This document shows, one piece after another, positions 1 through 11,442 of a stretch of DNA of 64,000 bases (within the stretch, counting starts at the first letter, position 1; every line of letters begins with the position of its first letter). This stretch comes from Copromyces sp. CBS 386.78. Its lineage: Eukaryota; Ascomycota; Sordariomycetes; Sordariales; Sordariaceae. Where the stretch lies: assembly GCA_030685235.1 (NCBI GenBank), contig MU839163.1, positions 141,156 to 205,155 of the forward strand. Direction: 5' to 3'. The notes below the pieces were generated by a model. The model had not been told where the DNA came from. It ran no database searches and saw only the letters and a program-made list of their open reading frames with translations. The position numbers were made by a program, and so were the translations under genes.

Positions 1-3000
1 AAGTGCGCCGATGATTATCTTAACTCGCCCGCTTGCCAAAACATGGTCGAGCCTGTTGAGGAGTTCACATTCCTCAACAACGTCATCACCCCGCTGTATC
101 GCTACTGCCGCGATCAGGGTTACGAGATCTATGAAGGTGTTTACGTCCGTCGCGAAAGAGACCACGAGCAGATTGTCGGTTACGATGACTGCAACCAGCT
201 CTTCTGGTATCCTGAGGGTATCAACCGCATCGTTCTCGAAGACAAGAGCAAGCTAGTGGACGTTCCTCCCGCTGAGCGTTATCTCAAGCTCAAGGATGTC
301 AACTGGAAGAAGTGCTTCTTCAAGACTTACAGGGAGAGTCGCTCGTGGTTCCACATGCTTGTCAACTTCAACCGTATCTGGATCATTCACTTGACCATGT
401 TCTGGTTCTTCACTGCCTACAACATGCCTACCATCATCACCCCCATGTACGAACAGCAGGTTAACCAGGGACCCCCAAGGGGTGCCATGTGGTCCTTTGT
501 CGGTTTCGGTGGTGGTGTCGCTGCGGCAATTAACTTCGGAGCAACCCTTGCGGAATGGGCCTATGTTCCTCGCAGGTGGGCTGGTGCGCAGCATCTGACC
601 AAGCGGCTGTTCTTCATGATCTTCGTCCTCATCATCAACTTGGCTCCTGGTGTCTACGTCTTCCTTCCGGGCAAGTCGGGCCAGGACCTGATTGACCATC
701 AGAACAGCACCCCTGCCTATGCTGTCGGCATCGTGCACTTCTTCATCGCTCTCATCACTTTCTTGTTCTTTGCGGTCATGCCTCTGGGTGGCCTCTTCGG
801 CAGCTACCTCACCAAGAACACGCGCAAGTACGTCGCCAGTCAGACATTCACTGCCAGCTGGCCTCGCCTCAACGGCGCCGACATGGCTATGTCCTTCGGC
901 TTGTGGATTGTCGTTTTCGGCGCCAAGTTCGGAGAGTCGTACGTGTATTTGACCTTGTCGATTCGCGACCCAATTCGTTACATTGGTCTTATGGATACCT
1001 CGTCATGTCTTGGGGACTCACTCCTGCTGAACTATCTCTGCCCTTACCAACCGCAAATCACAATGGCTCTGATGATCTTCACCGGTATGATCTTCTTCTT
1101 CCTTGATACGTATCTGTGGTACGTCTTGATCAACGCCGTCTTCTCGGTTGCCAGATCTTTCTACCTTGGTTCCTCGATCTGGACTCCTTGGAGAAACATC
1201 TACTCTCGCCTGCCCAAGCGTATCTACTCCAAGGTTCTCGCGACAACGGACATGGAGATTAAGTACAAGCCCAAGGTCCTCATTTCCCAGATCTGGAACG
1301 CTATCGTCATCTCTATGTACCGCGAGCATCTTCTGGCCATTGATCACGTCCAGAAGCTCCTTTACCATCAGGTGCCCTCTGAGCAAGAAGGAAAGCGTAC
1401 TCTGCGTGCCCCCACTTTCTTCGTTTCCCAGGAAGACCACTCTTTCAAGACCGAGTTCTTCCCTCAATACAGCGAAGCCGAGCGCCGAATTTCCTTCTTC
1501 GCCCAGTCGCTCTCCACTCCGATCCCCGAGCCTCTCCCTGTTGACAACATGCCCACCTTCACTGTCATGATTCCTCACTACAGCGAAAAGATTCTTCTTT
1601 CTCTGCGTGAAATCATTCGCGAAGATGAGCCCTACTCTCGTGTCACTCTTTTGGAATACCTCAAGCAGCTCCATCCCCACGAATGGGATTGCTTCGTTAA
1701 GGACACCAAGATTCTCGCGGATGAGACCTCGCAGTTCAACGGCGATGCTGAAAAGGAGAAGGAGAAGGAGAAGGAGAAGGAGACCGTCAAGAACAAGATC
1801 GACGATCTTCCCTTCTACTGCATCGGTTTCAAGTCCTCGGCGCCCGAGTATACCCTCAGAACCCGTATTTGGGCTTCGCTTCGCTTCCAGACCCTGTACC
1901 GTACCGTCTCTGGTTTCATGAACTACGCCCGCGCCATCAAGCTTCTCTACCGTGTTGAGAACCCTGAGGTCGTCCAGATGTTCGGTGGCAACTCCGACAA
2001 GCTCGAGCGTGAGCTCGAGCGCATGGCTCGTCGCAAGTTCAAGCTGTGCATTTCCATGCAGCGTTTCGCCAAGTTCAAGAAGGAGGAAATGGAGAACGCC
2101 GAGTTCTTGTTGCGCGCCTACCCCGATCTCCAGATCGCTTACCTCGACGAAGAGCCTCCTCTTGCTGAAGGCGAGGAGCCTCGTATCTACTCTGCTCTCA
2201 TCGACGGTCACTCCGAGATCATGGAGAACGGTGCGCGCCGGCCCAAGTTCCGTATCCAGCTTTCCGGAAACCCCATTCTCGGTGACGGAAAGTCCGACAA
2301 CCAGAACCACGCCATCATCTTCTACCGCGGCGAGTACATCCAGCTTATCGATGCCAACCAAGACAACTATCTAGAGGAGTGCCTGAAGATCCGCAGCGTT
2401 TTGGCCGAGTTCGAGGAGATGAAGACCGACAACCTTTCGCCCTACACTCCCGGCGTCAAGAGCGAAGTCCACCACCCTGTTGCCATTCTCGGTGCTCGCG
2501 AGTACATTTTCTCTGAGAACATTGGTATCCTCGGTGATATTGCCGCCGGTAAGGAACAGACATTCGGTACGCTCTTCGCCAGAACCTTGGCCCAAATTGG
2601 TGGCAAGCTCCATTACGGTCATCCCGATTTCCTCAACGGTATCTTCATGACTACACGTGGTGGTGTCTCCAAGGCTCAGAAGGGTTTGCATCTCAACGAG
2701 GATATTTACGCTGGTATGAACGCTCTCTTGCGTGGTGGCCGCATCAAGCACTGCGAGTACTACCAGTGCGGTAAGGGTCGTGATTTGGGTTTCGGCTCCA
2801 TTCTCAACTTCACCACCAAGATCGGAACTGGTATGGGTGAACAGATGCTCTCTCGCGAGTACTACTACCTCGGAACTCAGCTCCCGCTCGATCGTTTCCT
2901 GTCCTTCTACTACGCCCATCCCGGTTTCCACTTGAACAACATGTTCATCATGCTCTCGGTCCAGCTCTTCATGCTTTGCTGTGTTAATATCGGCGTACTG

Positions 3001-4817
3001 CGTCATGAGACGATCCGCTGCGAGTACAACCGCGATGTCCCCATTACCGATGCCCTCTTCCCCACTGGCTGCTCCAACACCGACGCTCTTCTGGACTGGA
3101 TCTACCGCTGCGTTCTCTCGATTTTCTTCGTCTTCTTCCTTGCTTTCGTTCCCCTGATTGTGCAGGAGATGATGGAGAAGGGTGTGATCCGCTCTGCGAC
3201 TCGTTTCCTCAAGCAGATCTTCTCGCTGTCGCCTTTCTTCGAGGTGTTCGTCTGCCAGATCTACGCCAACTCTGTCCAGCAAGATTTGTCCTTCGGTGGT
3301 GCCAGATATATCGGTACCGGTCGTGGTTTCGCCACCGCGCGAATCCCCTTCGGTGTGCTCTACTCCCGTTTTGCCGGTCCTTCGATCTACTTCGGAGCTA
3401 GATTGGTCATGATGTTGTTGTTTGCCTGCTTGACTGTCTGGCACGCTGCCCTGATCTACTTCTGGATCTCGCTCATGGCCTTGGTCATCTCGCCCTTCCT
3501 CTACAACCCTCACCAGTTCTCCTGGGGCGATTTCTTCATCGACTACCGCGAGTATCTCCGCTGGCTCTCGCGTGGTAACTCTCGCTCGCACGCTTCCTCT
3601 TGGATCACCTTCTGCCGCCTCTCGCGTACCAGAATCACTGGTTTCAAGCGCAAGATTATCGGAGACCCATCGAGCAAGCTCTCGGGCGATGTTGCTAGGG
3701 CTGCTATCACCAACCTCTTCTGGGCCGAGATGTTTACCCCCTTCATCCTTGTCTGCTTGACAACCATTCCGTATCTGTTCATCAACGCGCAGACCGGTGT
3801 CGGGGGTGAGTTTGGACCTCACGCCGGCGATGTTCAAAGCGGGAAGGTTAAGCCCACCGCCGCCATGATTCGCCTCTTGATTATCACGTTTGCGCCCGTG
3901 GCTGTCAATGCCGGTGTCCTTGGCGGCTTGTTCGGGATGGCCTGCTGCATGGGACCTCTGTTCAGCATGTGCTGCAAGAAGTTTGGCAGCGTTCTGGCTG
4001 CCATCGCCCATGCTATTTCGGTCATCATCCTTTTGGTTATGTTCGAAGTGGAGTTCGTCCTGCAGAACTTCAAGTTTACACCTACCCTCCTCGGCATGAT
4101 TGCCATGGTCTCGATTCAGCGTTTCATCATCAAACTCATTGTCTCGTTGGCGTTGACTCGCGAGTTCAAGACTGATTCGTCCAACATTGCCTTCTGGACT
4201 GGCAAGTGGTACTCTATGGGCTGGCACTCGGTTTCGCAACCTGCTCGTGAGTGGCTTTGCAAGATTACGGAGCTCAGCATGTTTGGCGCAGACTTCATCC
4301 TTGGCCACATCATTCTGTTTTTGATGTTCCCCGTCATTATCATCCCCAAGGTTGATGTGCTTCACTCGGTTATTCTCTTCTGGCTCCGCCCAAGGTATGT
4401 CATTTAACTTGTTCCGCTGTTTTGACTCTCTCGCTAACATGGTATTCTTGTAGCCGTCAAATTCGTGCCCCCATTTACTCGTTGAAGCAGACGAAGCTTA
4501 GGAGGAGACGTGTGATCCGCTATGCGATCCTTTACTTTATCCTGCTTATCATCTTCGTCGCCCTGATTGTTGGACCAATTGTGGCCGGCAAAGGGATTGA
4601 CAACGCCACGCTCGAATCCATCAACACCCTCACCGGTGGATTCGTCCTCAGGCAGTACCCCTGGAAGCTCGGCCCGTCTGGTGACAATGATGACACCAGG
4701 GGTCGTTTGGAGACAGGAACCAAGGCCGAAGGCTACTCTGGTGTCTGGACCCCGACGACGACATCAGACTTTAGTGCTAAGGCTACTAGCAAGGCCGAAA
4801 GGAGGATGGCATTCTAA
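1..4817 (+). CDS. fks1: 1,3-beta-D-glucan synthase catalytic subunit (FKS family, GT48), 5' end outside the window
   Basis: This large plasma-membrane enzyme polymerises UDP-glucose into cell-wall 1,3-beta-glucan, under Rho1 control. The frame is open from base 1, so the start lies upstream; about 1585 residues are visible against the roughly 1900-1950 usual for the family. An FKS1 domain-1 stretch ([18 protein letters not shown]) comes first. A first membrane block follows, then the large cytoplasmic domain ([30 protein letters not shown]), then a second membrane block. One 59-nt intron (4395-4453, GTATGT donor, GCTAAC branch, TAG acceptor) splits a Ser codon. The last exon (4454-4817) carries a final membrane helix (residues like [14 protein letters not shown]). 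Retaining the intron would stop the protein early. A Lys-Glu run lies at 1750-1782. Hot spot 1 (946-972) begins with Tyr rather than Phe. Identification is very secure; only the N-terminus is missing. Confidence 0.97.
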
Positions 4818-6272
4818 GAGGATGAAGCAGAAAAGGGGGGAACTGGTATGGTAGCGTGGGGTAATTGGTTTGACACTCTGTTACCAGTTCTCTGGTGTTT
4901 TTGTTTCGATTTGTTTTTTTTTCCTTGTTTTTTTGTTTTTGCTTTTGGGTTTTGCGTGGTTAGTAGCAACGGAAATCATGAACTGTGGTGTAAAACTCGG
5001 TCGAATGTGTGTGTGTGAGAGAGGGAAAGACGGCCTTGTGTATTTGGGGTCATTTTAGCTGTTTGTTTCTCCCCGGTTTGCTCCCTCATCTTGCTCCTTG
5101 GGTGGCAACACTGCAAACGGGCAAAATCTTTACATGTACGGATGAGGGAGACACTGGGGAAGGAACGGGAGTCGGGTTCGGAGGCGGTTGTGGCGGCTGC
5201 GGTTTCAAAGGCATGATACACACGGCTTTTCTAAACTCGTCTTTCTCTTCTTGACGCACTCTCACTCGAACCCTCTGTTGTGGTCTTTGTTTTTAGTATT
5301 ATTTTATCATATCTACGTAGTCTCGCGGAATTCTATAATCAGTACTAGTATCAGAAGCCGAAGCCCTTTCCTGTTACTTGCACCACTTCTTCGCCCATGA
5401 CCATGGATGTTTGACGCTGAGAGATTGTAAGTTTACATTTGTTTCGATATCGTGGAGCAAAGAAGCGTGGTGGACTGGTGGTTCGATTGATGGATCATTC
5501 CGAGGCAGACTCGGTGGGGCCGTTTGAGCCAAGATTTAACAGTGCTGATTGGCCAACTGGGCAATTACCCCTGAGCTTGTGCAGCACTTGAAAAATTATG
5601 CAAGGGTCCAGTGATTGGCTCTAGACTAGAGAGTCCAGGCTCAAGGTACCTTGGTCCTTGGAGGCTACTGCCGGTGCTGAATGGTTGAGTGTACCAGTAC
5701 GTTCTGTGTGCCTGAGAGAACGGTAGCTGGAACACTCCGAAGCGTCCGTCTGAGTCTGACACGCTCGGCGCAGGCGACCCCAACCGCCGCTTTCGTGGAC
5801 CCGACCTCCATCGTGGATTTCTTGACCGCCCAACTTCTTCCGATTGTCAGTGTCAGTCAGTGTCAGCAACGAACCGTGGGCAAGACGGCAAGCCGGAGTT
5901 CTCTTGTTGCTCTCCTTGAATCTTTCTCCATATTATCTTTGATTGTACCTTTATTTATTTTTTAACAAACCACGACGGAGACGCGGGATCCCTGAAGCTC
6001 CTCAGCCAAAGAGGTCCGTCCCTAGCGGTACCTCTCTCGATCTCGGTCGACGAATACGGTACCTGAACGCCCGACTCTCTCCTGGCCATCGACGTCGAGT
6101 TTCGGGTTGAGAAGGAATCTACGCAGCCGGCGGCGCGCACATCTCATCCGATTCCCAATCCGTCGCCGCATCACACCCGTTGAGCGAGCGCAACCCCCTC
6201 GATCGCATCGCGGCGCATTCAACCCAGCTACCCACACGACCAACCCATCAATCTTGGGCTACAAGAACCAAG
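4818..6272. other. Intergenic: FKS 3' UTR and LCB1 upstream region
   Basis: No gene is supported here. The first few hundred bases are T-rich (for example 4907-4945) with a short GT/GA run near 5006, typical of a fungal 3' UTR and polyadenylation zone. The rest is the upstream and 5' leader region of LCB1. A reading frame open from 6180 runs into the LCB1 start, but its residues before Met at 6273 look like leader sequence, not protein. Confidence 0.6.
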
Positions 6273-8102
6273 ATGGAGCTCCAAGAACTCCAAACCCACC
6301 TGACCGAATGGCTCAACGAAGCCACCACCGCCTTCCAAAAGGTGCCGGGATCCGCAGTCCTGATCCGCTATGTCAGGTCATCGTACCAGAACGATCCGGT
6401 GCGCTCGGCTATCGAGTTGGTCCTGGTCATCTTCTTTATCAGATATCTTATGTCGCCGGCGTACTCGACTTCGAAGCAGAACTTTATCAAGTTGACTGAC
6501 GATGTGAGTTCCACTCTGGGGGAGTGGTAGGCCTGGAGGAGGGCTGGAGGGGCATGGGCTGTTGAGTAGAGGACCAAAGTGCTGATCCTGGGATGAACAG
6601 GAAATCGATGAGCTCGTTGACGAATGGACCCCGGAGCCGCTCGTGCCGGACATGAACGCCCTCGAGGAGATGGAGGCCGAGAGGTTGCCAGTTATTGTTG
6701 GGTAAGTCAACCCGTTTGAACCTCCTAGAGAAGAGGGACAGACAGCCGTGCTGACACACCATGGCATGAACAGCCCAACCGGTCCCAAATGCAAGCTCTC
6801 CAACGGCCGCACCGTCACCAACCTCGCCTCCTACAACTTCTACAACCTCAACGCCAACGAGCAAATCAAGGAAAAAGCCATCCAGACCCTGCGCACCTAC
6901 GGCGTCGGCCCCTGCGGCCCGCCCCAGTTCTACGGCACCCAGGATGTGCACATGCGCACCGAAGCCGACATCGCCAACTACCTGGGCACCGAGGGCTGCA
7001 TCGTCTACGCGCAAGCCTTCTCGACCATCTCGTCCGTGATCCCGGCCTTTCTGAAGCGCGGCGACGTCGTCGTGGCCGACCGGGCCGTCAACTACTCGAT
7101 CCGCCGCGGCCTCGAGATCTCGCGCTCCAACATCAAGTGGTACGCGCACAACGACCTGGACGACCTCGAGCGCATCATGCAAAAGGTGGCGGCCGACCAG
7201 GCTCGCGCCAAGAAGCTGACGCGCCGCTTCATCGTGACCGAGGCCCTGTTCGAGACGACCGGCGAGATGAACGACCTGCCCCGCCTGATCGAGCTCAAGG
7301 AGAAGTACAAGTTCCGCATCATTCTGGACGAGACCTGGTCGTTTGGTGTCCTGGGCCGCACTGGCCGCGGCCTTACCGAGGCCCAGAACGTCGATCCCAC
7401 CCAGGTCGACATGATTGTTGGTTCCCTCGCCGGTCCTCTCTGCGCTGGCGGCGGTTTCTGCGCTGGACCCAAGGACGTGGTCGAGCATCAACGCTTGACG
7501 GCCGCGAGTTACACGTTCTCGGCGGCGCTGCCGGCTATGTTGGCTATTACCGCGAGTGAAAGCTTGCATGTCATTCAGGAAAACCCCGAGGCGACGCTTG
7601 GCGTGTGCAGGGAGAATGCGCGTTTGATGAGGGCGCAGCTTGACCCCAAGAGCGACTGGGTGGTTTGCACCAGCGCGCCCGAGAACCCGATTTTGTTGCT
7701 GATTTTGAAGCCGCAGGTGGTGGAGGCGCGGAGGCTGACGGTGGAGGATCAGGAGAGGTTGTTGCAGGAGGCTGCTGATGAGGTATGTTTTTCTTTTTTT
7801 TTCTTTTTTTTCTCCTTTTTGTCTTTCCCCGCTTCGGTTCTCTCACTGTTCTTTACTGACAATGACACGCAACGCAGTGCCTCGCAAACAACATCCTCGT
7901 CACCCGTCTCAAGGGCGGCCCCATCACCCACCACACCGGCCTCAAGGACAACGTCTATAACGCCACGCCCGCCCTCAAGGTCTGCGTCACTACTGGTCTG
8001 TCCAAGAAGGAGACGGAGAAGGCGGGTATTGCGATACGTCACGCTATTACCAAGGTTATGACCAAGAAGGGGAATAACAAGTTGGGGGTTCCTACTGCTT
8101 AG
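6273..8102 (+). CDS. lcb1: Serine palmitoyltransferase subunit 1 (LCB1/SPTLC1)
   Basis: This is the non-catalytic subunit of serine palmitoyltransferase, which condenses serine with palmitoyl-CoA in the ER as the first step of sphingolipid synthesis. I join four exons, 6273-6503, 6601-6701, 6774-7782 and 7878-8102, giving 521 residues, normal for the family. All three introns have GT..AG ends, and the last has a long pyrimidine tract. The start chosen is ATG 6273, which gives MELQELQTHL followed by one membrane helix (AIELVLVIFFIRYLMS). The alpha-oxoamine synthase fold is clear: GVGPCGPPQFYGTQDVH contains the Cys equivalent to the human SPTLC1 disease position, and DETWSFGVLGRTGRGL is typical of LCB1. 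The pyridoxal-phosphate lysine region reads VGSLAGPLCAGGG without lysine, so this is LCB1 and not the catalytic LCB2. Confidence 0.95.
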
Positions 8103-9298
8103 AGAGACGCCGTCTCGAATAGTTGGTAGGGGGGGGTTTTACTTCTTGTTTCTTTCTTGTCTCTACTACATGGTTTACCATGCTATAAAAACTCTTTATT
8201 GGATTAGTTGATTGGTGGTTGTAGGGCGGCGAGGGAAACGTGGACGCTGGGAGATCCGCTGAATGGAATAGGAAAAAGAAAATGAATGGTTTGAAATGAC
8301 ATGGGATATGAATAAGATGGATGGGCTGGTTGGTAGGCAAGGTGGAAGGGTAGATGGGGGGAATGGAATGGATGGATGTCACGATAGACCAAGATAGTTA
8401 ATTCGTAATCATGTGAACGGTATTGGATAGACTACTACCTTGGTTGTAAGTTACGGCCTCCAAGTTCAAGTTATGTTCCTGAGGGCGTGGTCCGCCCGAA
8501 GTCTAGACATTCCTCGTCGGGGTCGTCCGGTAAGTAACACTTTTAGGTTCGATATGAAGCTGACTTCAGCCAGTGTGGTTAAGCAGGCGACTTCACGGAG
8601 AGAACGGAATGTTGGTCTAGGTTAGTCTTCCAGTCTGATACATCTCGAGTACCGGCCACCAGGCACGAGGGAGGGAGCACATGCGTTTAGTTGGAAAACT
8701 GATAATAATGGGCTTAGCATTCCAGTGATGTGATGAAGTCGGATTTAACGACCACAGACAACATAAGCACCAACTCGCAACATCAACGACGAGGTCCGAG
8801 ACAACACCTTGCGCGGAGAGACAGACAGTCATGCGAGACCCAGGACAACGCAACGAACTGTGAGGTGGAAAGTTGGGGGTAAAGTAGAACAAGTGTGCCT
8901 GCCGCTTTATGATCATGGTATCAACCTAGTCTGGAGGTAATCCCTTCTGTCTGCTGAGGACACTGCTCGCCATCTTGGCTTCCTGCCACGACGCTCCGCC
9001 TCAATTGTGAGAAAGACCACTCGGTTGTTTTCTGTGAAGGTGATGGGCGGCTTCCGCTTGGTGGATTAGATGCTAGGGACGAAGTTGAAAAGAAGGAGCA
9101 AAGTCAGTCACTGACGGCTTATATCCAACTATTGGCTTGTTGCCCGAATCTTCTTGTTTCGACATACATCGGAGTCTATTATCCCGCCCCGTCTCTGGTT
9201 CCAAGTTAAGCTGTACGTACGACAGCCCTTCTACATACATCCCTTGAACACAAGACGAACCGAAGTCGCCCCTACGTGGTAGGACACTCTCGTTTAGG
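8103..9298. other. Intergenic between LCB1 and the GH17 gene
   Basis: About 1.2 kb with stops in all frames and no gene-like codon use. The first part is LCB1 3' UTR and the last part upstream sequence of the GH17 gene. I see no RNA gene or repeat of note. Confidence 0.6.
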
Positions 9299-10747
9299 AT
9301 GAAATATTTGACAATGCAAATCTCTCTACTACTAGCCCTGGTGGCCAGTGTCATTGGACGTACTTTACCTATTCCGTCCTCCGCTGGAGACGGCAGTAAG
9401 CCAGCCCTTCACTCTACAAGAAAACACAAATATGGAAGCGAGGAGACTGACCTGAAGACTCTGGCAGGATTAGGAAATGACCATCATGTGGTCAATCGAC
9501 ACAATGCTCGGCCTCGTCGTGTTCATCACTGCAACCATCCTCGGCGCTTGATAAATGTCCCTTTCCATGTGAACGTCCATGTGGACGAGAACGCGCGAAC
9601 AATCAGCACGGAGACGGACGTTATCCCCATCATCTCACAGCCAACTCTCTCTTCCTCGTCATTCTCATCCCCAGCAGAAACAACCCTCAAACCATTGAGA
9701 ACCAAACGCACCAACCTTTCCTCCTACCTTTCGTACAACAAGGTCAACACAAAACTCATCAAGCCCACCAAACCGAGCACGCCATCAACCAACACGACAA
9801 AATTCCACACCAACGCTACCGCGACCACCACCCTCATCCACCCCGGCTTCTCCCCCCAACGGCTCCCCGGAATAACCTACGCCCCTTACGACCTCACAGG
9901 CTGCCGCTCGCCCCAAAACATAGCCAAAGACTTCTCCCGCATTGCCAAAACCGGCCGCTACTCGGTTGTCCGCATCTACGGCGTCGACTGCTCCCAAGTC
10001 CTAAACACCCTCCGCGCTGCCTCTTCCGCGTCTGCTTTTGGTCCCCCGCTCAAGCTCTTCCTAGGAATCTTTCACCTTTCAGATCTCAACGGGCAGATAA
10101 CCACCTTGGTGAAGGATGTGCAGACCTTTGCTGCCACCAGCTCTCCAAAGAGAAGCGTGCAAGAGGTCTGGGATACACTAATAGACACGATAAGCGTGGG
10201 CAACGAGCTGGTAAACAACGGACAAGCCACGCCTGCTCAAGTCTTGGCTGCGGTGCGGCGAGTAAGGGAGGCCTTGAGGAGGGAAGGCTACAACGGCCCC
10301 GTGGTGACGGTTGATACCTTTGTTGCCGTGCTCGCCCACCCGCAACTTTGTTCCTCGCCAGACACGGATTACTGCGCGGTGAACATCCATCCGTTTTTTG
10401 ATGCGCATACGAACGCGGTGCAGGCGGGGAATTTTGTCAAGAGGCAGGTGCTGAATATACGCGAAGCGACTTCTGAACAAGGAGGAAAGCAAAAAAGGGT
10501 GGTGGTCACGGAAACCGGGTGGCCGACGCAAGGGAATGCGAATTACAAGGCTGTTCCCGGCAGACAAGAACAAAAAGCTGCGGTGGAGGGCGTGATGACG
10601 GTTTGGAATGAGGCAGCCCAAAGACAGTTTGGGGATGATGGGGATTTTGAGGTTTTCCTGTTTACGGCGTTTGATGATGAGTGGAAGCTTGCTGACAAGG
10701 GGACGTTTTATGCTGAGCAGTATTGGGGGATGCTTGGTAGTGATTAA
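9299..10747 (+). CDS. Secreted GH17 glucan endo-1,3-beta-glucosidase-like protein
   Basis: This is a 482-residue intronless protein of glycoside hydrolase family 17, whose fungal members cut or rearrange cell-wall 1,3-beta-glucan. The N-terminus (MKYLTMQISLLLALVASVIG) is a good secretion signal of about 20 residues. Roughly residues 20-185 are a low-complexity, Ser/Thr/Pro-rich and basic stretch without recognisable fold. The GH17 barrel starts near GITYAPYDLTGC and includes VVRIYGVDC. The two expected catalytic glutamates are present: Glu303 in VGNE (acid/base) and Glu405 in TETGWP (nucleophile). There is no C-terminal GPI signal, so it is probably secreted or wall-bound, like the yeast SCW4/SCW10 group. 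The neighbouring FKS gene makes the likely substrate polymer, but proximity alone is weak evidence of a link. The exact subfamily is uncertain. Confidence 0.9.
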   Translation: MKYLTMQISLLLALVASVIGRTLPIPSSAGDGSKPALHSTRKHKYGSEETDLKTLAGLGNDHHVVNRHNARPRRVHHCNHPRRLINVPFHVNVHVDENARTISTETDVIPIISQPTLSSSSFSSPAETTLKPLRTKRTNLSSYLSYNKVNTKLIKPTKPSTPSTNTTKFHTNATATTTLIHPGFSPQRLPGITYAPYDLTGCRSPQNIAKDFSRIAKTGRYSVVRIYGVDCSQVLNTLRAASSASAFGPPLKLFLGIFHLSDLNGQITTLVKDVQTFAATSSPKRSVQEVWDTLIDTISVGNELVNNGQATPAQVLAAVRRVREALRREGYNGPVVTVDTFVAVLAHPQLCSSPDTDYCAVNIHPFFDAHTNAVQAGNFVKRQVLNIREATSEQGGKQKRVVVTETGWPTQGNANYKAVPGRQEQKAAVEGVMTVWNEAAQRQFGDDGDFEVFLFTAFDDEWKLADKGTFYAEQYWGMLGSD

Positions 10748-11442
10748 GATGGGTTTGTGTTTGGTTTAACAAGATGATATGTTTTGGGGGTTTTGTTTGA
10801 ATTTTTCTTCTATGCTGATTATTCTTGGAATCTCGTTTTCTGCTCTTCTTGGGAGCACCACTAACTGTTATGTGGTTCTTGGGTTGGACTTGTATATGTT
10901 GCTCTTTTACGTGTCTGTTTCTCGCATCGTTTTGGAGTTTCTTATCGGGATGTTGATAACTAAAGGAATATTTTGCTGCTGGTGGGATAGGGGGTTGAGG
11001 TAGTCATCTAGGAATCACTGAGATGAGGCCATTGGACTTATCCAGTCGAGCTCGGTACGTGTACGATGACAGGTACATGTGTATGTGATGAAAATGGTTT
11101 ATTGGGAATAGTGTCTACCTAGGGAGAACTGAAACATAGAGAAAGGGGCCGCGGTTACTTGGAATAGTGTCAAGGTTCAAGTGTCAATTTATGTCATGGT
11201 TAGCCGTTCGGGTTGTTGTAATCCTAATAATGACTGAGTGACTGAGAGAAAACAAGGTGTCTAATGCCGCTTTTAACGAGACGGATGATAAAAAACACCG
11301 TGAGCAATGAATACCCCTTTCTGTGCCTTCTTTGAGGTAGGATCCGTGGTGATAAACTCATGTTCGTCAATCACAATCCAACCCAACCAAACCCCATTCA
11401 CGCCGATCCCATATCCTCCCATCCCATAACCACAATGGGCGA
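10748..11442. other. Convergent intergenic region (GH17 and CFT2 3' ends)
   Basis: About 0.7 kb between two converging genes. It should hold both 3' UTRs. It is T-rich after 10780 on the + strand. No further feature is seen. Confidence 0.6.

Noticed and set aside
2371..4440. 689-codon open frame on the minus strand within FKS (and a 447-codon one at 1018-2361)
   Set aside because: They lie antisense to a highly conserved gene and arise from its biased codon use, which leaves few antisense stops. Their translations are charged, low-complexity and match no family.
5264..5275. Minus-strand GGGTTCGAGTG resembling a B box
   Set aside because: No paired stems or A box at a suitable distance.
6487..7569. 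360-codon minus-strand frame over LCB1
   Set aside because: Same shadow effect; it crosses LCB1 introns and lacks any domain.
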